Shown here piece after piece: positions 17,394 through 26,729 of a stretch of DNA of 64,000 nucleotides; the first letter of the stretch is position 1; every line of letters starts with the position of its first letter. The notes beneath the pieces were generated by a model that worked only from the letters and a program-made list of their open reading frames with translations, was not told where the DNA came from and did no database searches. Where the stretch lies: contig CAYTWH010000004.1 of NCBI GenBank assembly GCA_964442075.1, positions 1 to 64,000 on the forward strand. Reading direction: 5' to 3'. Both the position numbers and the translations under genes were made by a program. The DNA comes from CAYTAU01 sp964442075. Lineage in GTDB: Bacteria; Bacteroidota; Bacteroidia; Bacteroidales; CAYTAU01.

Positions 17394-18843
17394 AATACAA
17401 GTAGATAAAATAGCAGAGGATGTAAAAACAGCAAGTATTACAATTTCTCATCTTGCCGATGATCTGATTGACCACATTTGTTGCGAAGTGGAGAACATGA
17501 TTGAAGATGGAGAAAGTTTTGAAAGTGCATATGAGATTGTAAAAAAAGAAACCGGTATATCGGTATTACAGAAAATACAAGAAGACACTAAATTTTTAAT
17601 CGATAAAAACTATAGGCGTATGAAAACTACAATGAAAATTACAGGCAATATATCACTTGGAGTGATAATGTTTGGTACGGTATTTAAAATTATGCATTGG
17701 CCAGGAGCTGGTATCCTATTAGCTTTTGGGTTTTTAATATTATGTACAGTATTCTTTCCCCTGGCTGTGCATATTAATTATAAGAATGCAAGTAAAAAGA
17801 AAAACCTATTATTACACATAGCAATTCTACTGGGAGGTACAGTATTTATGACAGGTGTTCTGTTTAAGATTATGCACTGGCCCGGAGCTGGAATGCTTAT
17901 ATTAATTGGAGACCTTTCTTTATTATTTCTTTTTCTGCCAATACTCTTGTATGTTAAGATCAAAGAATCAGAATCTAAAAAAGATAAAAGAATATATACA
18001 TTAGGTATAATATCATTATTGATATTTTGGCTCTCGAGTATGTTTAAAATATTCCATTGGCCAGGTGCAGCTCCACTGATGTTGCTTGGAGCTTTATTAT
18101 TAATTACAGTTTTCTTACCAATTTTCACTTGGCGTAGAATTAAACTAGAAGGAAAAATTACAGGTCAATTCATCTACATTATTATAATGTCAATGTTTCT
18201 TATTCTATTTACATCATTACTAGCATTAAATGTTTCTAGAGATTTTCTAAATGTTTGTGTTAAACATGCAGATAATGAAACTCTAAAGAATAATTATCTT
18301 GAGAATAAGAACTCTTTACTATTAACAGATATTGAAAGTAAAACAGATACACTAGGCTTAACATCAAAAGCCAAGATTATAAAGCAAGAGTCTGATGAAT
18401 TATGTGAATATATAAATGAAATTCAAATTGATCTTATTAGTAAAATAGAACAAGTTGATAAAGAAAAGGCAAGTGAACTTCTAAATAATCCGAGAGCAAT
18501 TAACAAAAAGGATAATATTGATTTTGTAAATATTCTATTAGTTGGAAAAAATGGGAAAGGTAAAGCAATAGAAATAAAAGCAAAGCTAAATGAATACAAA
18601 TCAAGAATCATTGCAGAATCTAATGAAAATGCAGAGATTGTGTCTCTCTTAGATAATCTTATAAACTTATCGGACAAAACTATATGGGAAGAAACAGTTT
18701 CTTGGGAACGATATTATTTTCAGCATTATCCACTAATTAGAGTTATTGGCATATTAAACGAATTTAAAAATAATGTTCGTATTGCAGAGTCTATGGCTTT
18801 AGAATATACAAATAATGAATTACTAACCTTAAATACTAAATAA
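17377..18843 (+). CDS. HAAS-domain membrane protein with three GldL-like 60-residue modules
   Basis: 488 residues. Residues ~20-75 resemble a HAAS domain (HLADDLIDHICCEVENMIED, then GESFESAYEIV), the partner domain of PadR regulators. Then come three tandem transmembrane hairpins with the motif FKI[MF]HWPGA at residues 103-111, 163-171 and 223-231, an exact 60-residue period. Each unit ends in a [VL]F[FL]P[LI] segment. A seventh membrane segment (about 265-285) leads to a ~200-residue helical C-terminal domain, probably periplasmic. The motif resembles the transmembrane part of GldL/PorL, a proton-conducting motor protein of T9SS and gliding. Function unknown; a sensor or PMF-linked role in the PadR circuit is inference. 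Overlaps padR by 17 bp and precedes its paralog by 1 bp. Confidence 0.85.
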   Translation: MYSLDKIQVDKIAEDVKTASITISHLADDLIDHICCEVENMIEDGESFESAYEIVKKETGISVLQKIQEDTKFLIDKNYRRMKTTMKITGNISLGVIMFGTVFKIMHWPGAGILLAFGFLILCTVFFPLAVHINYKNASKKKNLLLHIAILLGGTVFMTGVLFKIMHWPGAGMLILIGDLSLLFLFLPILLYVKIKESESKKDKRIYTLGIISLLIFWLSSMFKIFHWPGAAPLMLLGALLLITVFLPIFTWRRIKLEGKITGQFIYIIIMSMFLILFTSLLALNVSRDFLNVCVKHADNETLKNNYLENKNSLLLTDIESKTDTLGLTSKAKIIKQESDELCEYINEIQIDLISKIEQVDKEKASELLNNPRAINKKDNIDFVNILLVGKNGKGKAIEIKAKLNEYKSRIIAESNENAEIVSLLDNLINLSDKTIWEETVSWERYYFQHYPLIRVIGILNEFKNNVRIAESMALEYTNNELLTLNTK

Positions 18844-18844
18844 G

Positions 18845-19777
18845 ATGAAAAAGTATATATATATAACAGGTATTTTAAGCGCTAATTTTATGTTTCTTGG
18901 TGCAATGTTTAAAGTTATGCATTTTCCAGGAGCAGGAATCCTATTGACATTATCAATATTTACTCTTTGCTTTCTATTTCTACCTTTTGCATTGCACAAT
19001 GCTTATCACAATAGCAATCCAAAGAGGTATGGACTAATATACATTGTAACATACATTGTATTCTTTATAGTGTTTATTGGTGCACTTTTTAAAGTGATGC
19101 ACTGGCCGGGTGCAGGATGGTTTCTAATTTTTGGTATTCCATTGCCACTTGTTGCATTTTTGCCTGTATATTTAATCCAGACAAGAAAAGATAAAAAGTA
19201 TTCTATAGTAAATTTTATGGGTATAATGTTTGGAATGATTTTCCTTACTGTTTTCAGTGCATTGCTTGCAGTAAATATTAGTGCTACTGTTGTAAATAGT
19301 TTTGAAGGTCAATATAAACACAATCAAAATTTAGTAGACAATATTTATAATGAATCAAGTAGTAATGATACACAAGTTCAGCAAAAGGCAGATGATTTAA
19401 ATAAGTTTATTGAAGAGATAAAAACTCAATTATTGACTGCTACTAATAATAATTTAAATTCTGAATTGCATTCTCTTGATAATACCAAAACAACATTACA
19501 TGTTTTATTACACTACAATGATGTTAACAATATAGATATACTGAAAAGTAAGATAAGGGCTTTTAATGAAGCCGTTTTATCATCTGATAAAGCTAATGAT
19601 GAGCTTAAGAAAATGGCTGAAATAATGTTTAATGTTGAAGATATTATTACTGATAATGGAAATGAATATAGATGGGAAGATGAAGAATTTTTCAATTATT
19701 ATTTGGTAATAGTTTTAGATGCATTAACAAGACTGGAGAGCAATGTGAAATTTGTTGAGCATGAGCTAATGAATTAA
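18845..19777 (+). CDS. Membrane protein with two GldL-like 60-residue modules
   Basis: 310 residues, paralog of the upstream protein without the HAAS-like domain. It carries FKVMHFPGAG at 22-31 and FKVMHWPGAG at 82-91, again exactly 60 residues apart. A further membrane segment (about 125-147, FLTVFSALLAVNIS) matches the LFTSLLALNVS of the neighbour, and a ~165-residue helical domain of similar layout follows. The two proteins probably form a hetero-oligomer. ATG one base after the preceding stop, so translationally coupled. Its last 12 bp overlap the convergent cyclase gene. Confidence 0.85.
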   Translation: MKKYIYITGILSANFMFLGAMFKVMHFPGAGILLTLSIFTLCFLFLPFALHNAYHNSNPKRYGLIYIVTYIVFFIVFIGALFKVMHWPGAGWFLIFGIPLPLVAFLPVYLIQTRKDKKYSIVNFMGIMFGMIFLTVFSALLAVNISATVVNSFEGQYKHNQNLVDNIYNESSSNDTQVQQKADDLNKFIEEIKTQLLTATNNNLNSELHSLDNTKTTLHVLLHYNDVNNIDILKSKIRAFNEAVLSSDKANDELKKMAEIMFNVEDIITDNGNEYRWEDEEFFNYYLVIVLDALTRLESNVKFVEHELMN

Positions 19778-21139
19778 ATCAGAAATTCTGTCTATTTGGT
19801 CTTGTTTATTTACTTCACGTAAGTTTTTTGCTGTATTTGTAAAATATGCATGTCCCGATAAAAACTTAACCTGCAGCTTGTTCCATTCATTTAATGAAGT
19901 TATGATATTTTGCTCTTTCAGTTCTTTAAAAAGCGTATCAGATACAGGAATAAAATCACTTCTGCCAAGATAATCAAGATCTGAATCGCAAATTATTTTT
20001 TGCAACAAAGTTTTGGGTGTTGGAGGCAGTTGTGTTGCCATAATAATATTGTTTATTAATTCAATTTCCTGTTTAGTATAATTAAACTTAGTCAATAATT
20101 TTTCAGCATACTCACAGCTTTTTTCTTCATGATTTTTTGCTCCCTGTATCTGCCCCATATCATGGAATAAAGCTGCGGTTTTAAGTATCAAAAGCTCTTT
20201 ATCTGTAACGCCTTCTCCCCAGCCAATTAGTTCAACCTGAGTAATTACATCAATAGTATGCTTTGCATTATGGTAATATAAAAATGATGGCAATTCCTTC
20301 TCAAGTTTATCTAAAAATATTTCCTGAATATCGGCAAACTGTCTGAGTTTATATTTTACATTAAAAATATCGTTTGGTACTTTCCCTTTTCTTTCAACAG
20401 AGTATGCTTTTTTAATTCTTCTAACATAAAACATTTCATGGTCATCTTTATATTTTACGGGCAAAATACCATGATAATCGCAAGTAAAATATTCTTTAAT
20501 TAACTCGTAGGTCATAACCGAAATATTAATTTTGCCTATTTCTGATGCAGATTGAAATCTGCTTGCAATATTAACGGTATCACCTTTTAAACTATACGAA
20601 ACCTTTTTTGTTCCCATTGTTGTAGCTGTAACCGGTCCCGTATGAATTCCTATTCTAAACTGCCAAAACGATTTTCCTTCTTTTTCACATTTTGTCTGCA
20701 TATCATTCATACACTGTTGTATTTCCAGTGCAGCCAATACAACATCAAGCGGATTTGTGTTGTTTTTAACAGGAACTCCACCTGCACACATATATGAATC
20801 ACCAATAGTTTTAATTTTTTCTATATTATATTTTTCTGAAATAGCATCAAAATGTATAAATATTGTATCCAATTCATCAATTAAAGTATTGGGGTTGCCC
20901 TGTTTTGAGATGTCTTCAAATCCTGTAATATCAACAAAAAGCACAGTTGCCATTTTGAATTTAAGGCTTTTTGCCGATTCTTTTGAAAATTCTTTTATCC
21001 CTTCTTTTAAGTTTTCATACTCATCTGTAAGCTTATCGTTTAGTTTCGATAATTCTAACACCTGATCAGTAAGCCGTTTTTTCTCTTTTACAAGTCCTGC
21101 TATACGTTTTACTAATTCTTTGTTTTTATCTTCGTTCAT
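19766..21139 (-). CDS. Class III nucleotide cyclase fused to HD/phosphodiesterase-like domain
   Basis: 457 residues, cytoplasmic. Residues 1-58 form a coiled coil. The cyclase domain is about 60-240. The metal-binding aspartates are in LFVDITGF (D70) and GDSYM (D114), the adenine-selecting lysine is present (K110, in EKIKTIGD), and the second selectivity position is Ser (SLKGDTVNIASR), a noncanonical residue. The ring-closing Asn and Arg of TVNIASR are present. The C-terminal domain (about 260-450) has YYHNAKHTIDV (H290, H294), LFHDMG (H326, D327) and CDSDLDYLG, the metal ligands of HD phosphohydrolases; YHN-x2-H-x2-DV also resembles class I cyclic-nucleotide phosphodiesterases. It may thus make and degrade the same nucleotide. 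Start ATG 21139. Confidence 0.88.
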   Translation of the reverse strand: MNEDKNKELVKRIAGLVKEKKRLTDQVLELSKLNDKLTDEYENLKEGIKEFSKESAKSLKFKMATVLFVDITGFEDISKQGNPNTLIDELDTIFIHFDAISEKYNIEKIKTIGDSYMCAGGVPVKNNTNPLDVVLAALEIQQCMNDMQTKCEKEGKSFWQFRIGIHTGPVTATTMGTKKVSYSLKGDTVNIASRFQSASEIGKINISVMTYELIKEYFTCDYHGILPVKYKDDHEMFYVRRIKKAYSVERKGKVPNDIFNVKYKLRQFADIQEIFLDKLEKELPSFLYYHNAKHTIDVITQVELIGWGEGVTDKELLILKTAALFHDMGQIQGAKNHEEKSCEYAEKLLTKFNYTKQEIELINNIIMATQLPPTPKTLLQKIICDSDLDYLGRSDFIPVSDTLFKELKEQNIITSLNEWNKLQVKFLSGHAYFTNTAKNLREVNKQDQIDRISDLIH

Positions 21140-21391
21140 TATTAATGTTTTTTAGAATGTCTAAATTAATAATAAGGCTTCGGATTTTAGTTTAAAATTT
21201 AATTTTTTTATTATCTTTATAGCAATTAAACAAATATTTTAAACAACATATTTAACATAATTGATTTTTTACAGAAAAATGTTAAATTTGTTGTTGCAAA
21301 TAAATATAGTATAAATCAAATAAGCAAAGCTTATTGATTACTATAATACAATGTTTTATTAAAATTACATGAAAAATAAAAAATAAAAAAA

Positions 21392-22411
21392 ATGGAAAAT
21401 ATTGATTGGAAAAATTTGCCTTTTGGATATATAAAGACAGATTATAATGTACGCCATACATGGAAAAATGGTCAATGGGGTTCACTTGAAATTTCTCAGG
21501 ATGAACATATTTCATTACACATGGCAGCTACCGGACTCCATTATGGACAGGAAGCTTTTGAAGGCTTAAAGGCATATAGAGGAAAAGATGGAAAAGTGAG
21601 ATTGTTTAGATGGGAAGAAAATGCCAAAAGATTTCAAAAATCAGCAGCAGGAATTAGAATGGCTGAAGTTCCGATTGAAACATTTAAAGAAGCTATTTTA
21701 AAAGTTGTAGAACTAAATGCAAAATATATTCCCCCCTATGGTTCAGATGCCACATTATATATTCGTCCGTTTTTATTTGGTTCAGGTGCTGAAGTTGGAG
21801 TAAAACCTTCATCAGAATATATGTTTGTAGTATTTGTAACTCCGGTTGGACCTTATTTTAAAGAAGGTTTTAATCCTGTTGATATTGCCATTATTAGAGA
21901 TAGTGATAGAGCAGCTCCACTAGGTACCGGCACATTAAAAGTTGGAGGTAATTATGCTGCAAGTCTTAACGGGTTAAAAAAAGCCAAAGACGCAGGATTA
22001 AGCAATGTCCTTTATCTTGATGCTAAAGAAAAAATATATATTGATGAAATTGGGGCAGCAAATTTCTTTGCAATAAAAGATAATACCTATATTACTCCAA
22101 AATCTCCATCAATACTACAATCAATTACAAATATGAGTCTTATTGAAATAGCAAAAGATATTGGTTTAAAAATAGAAAGAAGGCCTGTTCATGTTGACGA
22201 ACTGGAAACTTTTGAAGAAATTGGTGCCTGTGGTACTGCTGCAATAATTTCTCCAATAGGAAAAATTGTTGATATTGATAAAAATAAAACATATAATTAT
22301 TGCAAAAATGGAAAAGCAGGTGTTGTGTCAACAAAATTGTATAATATATTGAGAGGTATCCAGCATGGCGAAATTGAAGATAAATTTGGCTGGACAGAAG
22401 TAATTAAATAA
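21392..22411 (+). CDS. ilvE: Branched-chain amino acid aminotransferase
   Basis: 339 residues, fold class IV PLP enzyme. Interconverts Leu, Ile and Val with their 2-oxo acids. The PLP-lysine is K183 in GTLKVGGNYAASLNG; HYGQEAFEGLKAYRG, the RPFLFGSGAEVGV segment and EEIGACGTAAIISPIG are typical of the BCAT2-type IlvE. Length normal. Stands alone between the divergent cyclase gene and siaB; no other ilv or leu genes are in the window. Confidence 0.95.
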   Translation: MENIDWKNLPFGYIKTDYNVRHTWKNGQWGSLEISQDEHISLHMAATGLHYGQEAFEGLKAYRGKDGKVRLFRWEENAKRFQKSAAGIRMAEVPIETFKEAILKVVELNAKYIPPYGSDATLYIRPFLFGSGAEVGVKPSSEYMFVVFVTPVGPYFKEGFNPVDIAIIRDSDRAAPLGTGTLKVGGNYAASLNGLKKAKDAGLSNVLYLDAKEKIYIDEIGAANFFAIKDNTYITPKSPSILQSITNMSLIEIAKDIGLKIERRPVHVDELETFEEIGACGTAAIISPIGKIVDIDKNKTYNYCKNGKAGVVSTKLYNILRGIQHGEIEDKFGWTEVIK

Positions 22412-22439
22412 ATATTATTTTTGTTTATAATATTTTTAA

Positions 22440-22447
22440 TATATTTG
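22440..22447 (+). promoter_or_regulatory. Candidate -7 element before siaB
   Basis: TATATTTG matches the -7 consensus 51 bp before the siaB start; the nearest TTTG is 16 nt upstream, shorter than ideal. Confidence 0.35.
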
Positions 22448-22497
22448 TGTTTATAAAAATTGGGTTTTATTAGTACATATTAATAAGTAAGATTTGC

Positions 22498-23043
22498 ATG
22501 AGTTTCAGTATCAAGGAGCAATATAATAAAATGAATGAAGGAAATGTGCTTTTTGCATTTAAAGGAGATATTACATCTGACCTTATTACAAATATTCTTG
22601 AGGTAGTTGAATCAAAACTTGATGATATACCTGAAAAATCAAAGATAAGGAAAAGAATATACAATACCCTTGTAGAATGTTTGCAAAATTTGTATCATCA
22701 TGGCATCGAAGATGTTTCACATTCTGATAAATCAGCAAAAAATTTCGGAATTTGCTCTATATCAAAATCAAATGATACTTATAAAATTGCAACAGGAAAT
22801 TTTATAACAAAAGAAAAGGTGCAATATTTAATTGATAGAATGGAACAATTAAACTCTATGACAAAAGATGAATTGAAAGCTTTATATAAATTAATATTAA
22901 ATAATCAGGAGTTTTCATTTAAAGGTGGAGGTGGATTAGGAATGATAGATGTTGCACGAAAAACAGGCAGTAAATTAAATTATGAATTTATTGATGTTGA
23001 TGATAAGTTTTCATTTTATAATTTTAATATTAATATAGAATAG
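22498..23043 (+). CDS. siaB: SiaB family protein kinase
   Basis: 181 residues (DUF6272). It has a GHKL ATPase fold: an N-box ECLQNLYHHG (E60, N64) and a G-box KGGGGLGMIDVARK (143-148). In Pseudomonas aeruginosa SiaB phosphorylates SiaC on a threonine, controlling a diguanylate cyclase and aggregation. Here siaC follows after 28 bp, so the kinase/target pair is intact. The matching phosphatase SiaA and diguanylate cyclase SiaD are not in the window, so the output may differ. Confidence 0.88.
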   Translation: MSFSIKEQYNKMNEGNVLFAFKGDITSDLITNILEVVESKLDDIPEKSKIRKRIYNTLVECLQNLYHHGIEDVSHSDKSAKNFGICSISKSNDTYKIATGNFITKEKVQYLIDRMEQLNSMTKDELKALYKLILNNQEFSFKGGGGLGMIDVARKTGSKLNYEFIDVDDKFSFYNFNINIE

Positions 23044-23071
23044 TTTTTTCACAAATTAAATATTTATTTAT

Positions 23072-23452
23072 ATGGATCAAATTACAATTGAAGGAACACC
23101 AAAAACTCCAACAGTAAATTTTGATGCTGCTTCTGGAAAAGTAGAAATTAAAGGAAGGTCGATACCTGAAAATTCAATAGAATTTTATAAGCCTTTAGTT
23201 GATTGGCTGGAAGAGTATGGCAAAACACCTAAAGAATTGACAGAAGTAAATATTCAGTTAGAATATTTTAATACCAGTTCATCGAAATGTATCCTTGATG
23301 TGTTTAAGAAATTAGAAGTAATTTCTAAAGCAGGCAATGAAGTAATTATTAACTGGTATTACGAAGAGGATGATGAAGATATGCTAGAAGCGGGTGAAGA
23401 TTATCAGTCAATTATCAGAATTCCTTTCAAAATGATAGAAATTGAGGAATAG
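23072..23452 (+). CDS. siaC: SiaC family regulatory phosphoprotein
   Basis: 126 residues (DUF1987). The IEGTPKTPTVNFDAASGKVEI start and the central QLEYFNTSSSKCILDVFKKL segment are hallmarks. The likely phosphorylated threonine is T68 in YFNTSSSK, the same number as the T68 site known for the Pseudomonas protein. The unphosphorylated form is expected to bind an effector. In an operon with siaB and followed by a terminator. Confidence 0.9.
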   Translation: MDQITIEGTPKTPTVNFDAASGKVEIKGRSIPENSIEFYKPLVDWLEEYGKTPKELTEVNIQLEYFNTSSSKCILDVFKKLEVISKAGNEVIINWYYEEDDEDMLEAGEDYQSIIRIPFKMIEIEE

Positions 23453-23521
23453 TTTTTCCTCAAAAATCATCTAACATAAATTTCCCCTGCATTTTAAATA
23501 ATGTGGGGTAAAATTATTTCT

Positions 23522-23543
23522 AAGCCGGATTTTCCGGCTTTTA
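23522..23543. terminator. Bidirectional terminator between siaC and the ABC gene
   Basis: AAGCCGGA/TCCGGCTT stem with a TTT loop and a TTTTAT tail, between the converging stops at 23452 and 23562. Confidence 0.75.
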
Positions 23544-23561
23544 TAGTTTGTAAATGGAAAA

Positions 23562-26500
23562 TTAATTATTCTTTGAATTTATAACTACTCGGATTTTTTT
23601 GAATTTCTCACTTATAGTTTCAAAAAAGTCGAGTAATCTTTTAAGAGCACTAAAATAAAGTGTAACATAAAGCATCAAAGATGTAACCCACATTACAATA
23701 ATATTCACCCAAAAAGTGTCATAATATTTACCAAAAATTTGTTTTCTGGGTGCATAAAAATGTGATTTTACTATCTTATGACGAGGGTCTTGAAAAATTG
23801 GTTCAATTCTTTGATATAAATTATTTTTATATTCAATTATTCTGTCAAGTTTATTTTTATTGGTTACAAAATCAGATAAACTTTCATTGTAATATCTCTT
23901 CTTTTTAGCAATAAACAATTCTTTTAACGAATCTGTTGACTGAAGTTCTGAAATAATTTTATCTTTTCGTTTATTAGCTTCGTTATATTTTTTCTTATAA
24001 TATTCATTTAATTCTCTTAGGTATTCTTCAGCAAGTTTAATAGTTCTTTCTGAAGCTTTATCGTAATATAAACTGTCTAAAAATTCAAATTTAAATTTTT
24101 CATTTATATCTAATTCTTTTTGTATTTCATTTCTAAGCAGTTTGAAATTGTTAGTTATTTCTTCTTTTCTTTCAGGGTCTTTTAAATTTCTCTTACAGCT
24201 TGCAGTTTTTTCTTTAAGGGTTGCAACCCAATAATCTTTTTTAAAATTTGCAACACTCATTATTTTATCATAAGGATAAAATTGTTTTTCATAATCATTT
24301 TCTTTAAATTGATAGACAGCAAGGGCTTCATAAGCCCATCGCGCTGTAATAATTTCACCATACCATGGTATATGGCTAGGTGAAGAAATGTCGGGATTTA
24401 ATTTGTCAAACTTTACTATTATGCCACTTAATATAATTTGAGGAATAACAAGAAATGGTATTAAAATATAAATTGTTACAGAAGTTTTAAAACTGTCTGA
24501 TATATTCAATCCTAATATATTGGCAAAACACCATGCGCTAAATAAAACTAACCAGTATTGCCAGTACATTCCTTTTATTTCCATTACCGTGTTTCCAATC
24601 AATACAAAAGTTAATGCTTGAACAGCAGCTATGCCAAATAAAATAACTACTTTAGAGAACAAATAGCTTCCTCTACTTAAGTTTAGGAAAGATTCACGTT
24701 TTAAAATTTTACGATCTTTAATAATTTCTTCAGCACTAACAGTTAGTCCAACGAAAATGGCAATAATAACCGACATAAATATATATACAGGCATATTACT
24801 ATTTTCGCTAAATGTATAACCAACTTCGTTTGCTTCATTTACATTATAGTATTTAATAATAAATGATAGCGCAAGGGCCAGAATTGGTGTTTCAACAAGG
24901 TTGAAAAATAAATATTGAGTATTAGTTAATTTTGATAAAAAATCTCTAATAGTGAATATTCTAAACTGCTTTATTTTATTAGGAATTTTAAAGGTTATTT
25001 CAGGAATCCCTTTCGGAACTTCTGAATCTGATCTAGATTCTTTTAATTCATTTTCAATAAAGTGATTATTCCATTCCTTTGGTGATGTTTTTCTTAAACG
25101 CGTATGATTTCCGTATTCATCAATTACTAATGATTCTACAATATTAAAAACTTGCTCTGGATTAACATTACCACATTGACTACACTCACTATCATTCCAG
25201 TTTGCTTGAAGTGTTCGTGATTTAAAATATATTATTGATTCAACTGGATCTCCATTATAAATTAAGTATCCTCCATTATCAAGAATAAGCAAAGTGTCGA
25301 ACATTTTAAAAATATCAGACGAAGGTTGATGGATTACAACAAAAACAAGTTTTCCTTTTAAAGTAAGTTCCTTTAAAAGGTCCATAATATTTTCAGAATC
25401 AAGAGACGACAACCCCGAGGTTGGTTCATCAAGAAATAAAATTGCAGGTTCACGTATTAGTTCAAGGGAAATATTTAAACGCTTTCTTTGTCCACCACTA
25501 ATTTTTTTATTCAAGGGATTCCCCACTTTCATATCTTTAATCTCATATAATCCCAAGCTTGTTAAGAGAGATGAAACAGTTTCAACAATTTTTTCTTCAC
25601 CGTAATTGCCAAAACACAACTTTGCATTATAGTAAAGATTCTGAAAAACAGTTAATTCTTCAATCAATAAGTCATCTTGGGCAACATGTCCAATTAAACC
25701 CTCAAGAATTTCTGATTCAGAATGAATATTAACACCATTAATAAGTACTTCTCCGTTAGTTGGTTTAAGACTTCCATTCAGAACATTTAAAAGTGTCGTT
25801 TTTCCGGCACCGCTGGCACCCATAATTCCAACAAGTTTCCCCGATTCTTCGGTAAAACTCATATCGTGTAATCCTATTCCTCCTCCCTTAAATTTATAGT
25901 TTATATTTTTTATTTCAAAAAGGGTTTTAATCTTTGACTTGTCCGAAATAAAAGTGCTTACTATATCGCTGTAATAAATGGGCTTTATTTTTTTGTCTTT
26001 AACAGAAGCTCCGGGAGTTAGTACATACATTTTATCTTGCTGTACTAATTGTCCGTTTAAATAAAGTTCGTTTTCTCCAAGATATCGTAACACATACATA
26101 TCAACAGAAGTAATATGAAAAATCCAAATATTACCTTTTAGTGATTCTGTATAAGCATGTTTTACTTTGTCGTGAGCATAATCCTTTATATTGTTGATAA
26201 TTAGAAGCTTGGAGGAGTTGGGGATTTCATCAAATGAATATAAGGCAAATGCTTTTATTCTATTATATTCAATCCTGTCAATATTAAAAGTATCTGAAAC
26301 AGTTTCAAGGAATTCTAATTCTTGATCAGTAATTTCCTGAAAATCGGATTTTATAAATTCTAAAAGTCTGAATAAAACAATTATCTTCTGTTTTTGAGTA
26401 AGTTCTTCATTTATTGCGGTACATATTTTAAGAACTTTAACAGAACTTAGTGAAATACTTTTTTTTCTTTTTTTCTTATTGCTTTGTTTGGATTGATAAA

Positions 26501-26666
26501 TGCCATAGTACTCGTCAAAAAACTTTAAATATTCATCAACAAGTTCTTGATTTAATTGTTGTTTAAGAAATGAGCCAACCACTCTTCTTCTTTCTGCTGC
26601 CTCACTATCTGGCGGAGCAATTATTGCAAAAAGCTGCATTAGTGCTTTTAATATTCTTTCACTCAT
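23562..26666 (-). CDS. ABCG-type ABC protein with TerB-like N-terminus and large coiled-coil loop
   Basis: 1034 residues. Residues ~1-140 resemble a TerB-like helical domain. Residues ~165-240 look FHA-like (LYLNGQLVQQDKMYVLTPGA, IYYSDI). The ATPase follows: Walker A GASGAGKT (283-290), signature ISGGQ (389-393), Walker B LFLDEP (410-415), H-loop His 446. A CxxC pair (495, 498) lies before the membrane part. About six membrane helices follow between ~585 and 1005. The loop between the last two is ~225 residues and strongly coiled-coil, far larger than in usual ABCG proteins. Substrate unknown; export or an envelope-tension role is possible. Its promoter region is separated from the gene upstream by a terminator. 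Confidence 0.85.
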   Translation of the reverse strand: MSERILKALMQLFAIIAPPDSEAAERRRVVGSFLKQQLNQELVDEYLKFFDEYYGIYQSKQSNKKKRKKSISLSSVKVLKICTAINEELTQKQKIIVLFRLLEFIKSDFQEITDQELEFLETVSDTFNIDRIEYNRIKAFALYSFDEIPNSSKLLIINNIKDYAHDKVKHAYTESLKGNIWIFHITSVDMYVLRYLGENELYLNGQLVQQDKMYVLTPGASVKDKKIKPIYYSDIVSTFISDKSKIKTLFEIKNINYKFKGGGIGLHDMSFTEESGKLVGIMGASGAGKTTLLNVLNGSLKPTNGEVLINGVNIHSESEILEGLIGHVAQDDLLIEELTVFQNLYYNAKLCFGNYGEEKIVETVSSLLTSLGLYEIKDMKVGNPLNKKISGGQRKRLNISLELIREPAILFLDEPTSGLSSLDSENIMDLLKELTLKGKLVFVVIHQPSSDIFKMFDTLLILDNGGYLIYNGDPVESIIYFKSRTLQANWNDSECSQCGNVNPEQVFNIVESLVIDEYGNHTRLRKTSPKEWNNHFIENELKESRSDSEVPKGIPEITFKIPNKIKQFRIFTIRDFLSKLTNTQYLFFNLVETPILALALSFIIKYYNVNEANEVGYTFSENSNMPVYIFMSVIIAIFVGLTVSAEEIIKDRKILKRESFLNLSRGSYLFSKVVILFGIAAVQALTFVLIGNTVMEIKGMYWQYWLVLFSAWCFANILGLNISDSFKTSVTIYILIPFLVIPQIILSGIIVKFDKLNPDISSPSHIPWYGEIITARWAYEALAVYQFKENDYEKQFYPYDKIMSVANFKKDYWVATLKEKTASCKRNLKDPERKEEITNNFKLLRNEIQKELDINEKFKFEFLDSLYYDKASERTIKLAEEYLRELNEYYKKKYNEANKRKDKIISELQSTDSLKELFIAKKKRYYNESLSDFVTNKNKLDRIIEYKNNLYQRIEPIFQDPRHKIVKSHFYAPRKQIFGKYYDTFWVNIIVMWVTSLMLYVTLYFSALKRLLDFFETISEKFKKIRVVINSKNN

Positions 26667-26678
26667 AACTTAAAAAAA

Positions 26679-26708
26679 AAGGCATTATAATTTTAAAAAT
26701 AACGCCTT
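26679..26708 (-). terminator. Terminator between the small secreted protein and the ABC gene
   Basis: On the minus strand AAGGCGTTAT pairs with ATAATGCCTT (9 of 10) and is followed by a run of nine T, just before the ABC start codon. Confidence 0.65.
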
Positions 26709-26729
26709 GTTAAAAATTTCATCAATTTA

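Noticed and set aside
17377..19777. The FK-x-x-H-x-PGA proteins as GldL itself
   Set aside because: GldL has one hairpin and sits beside gldK, gldM and gldN. Here there are two and three modules in a PadR operon with none of those genes.
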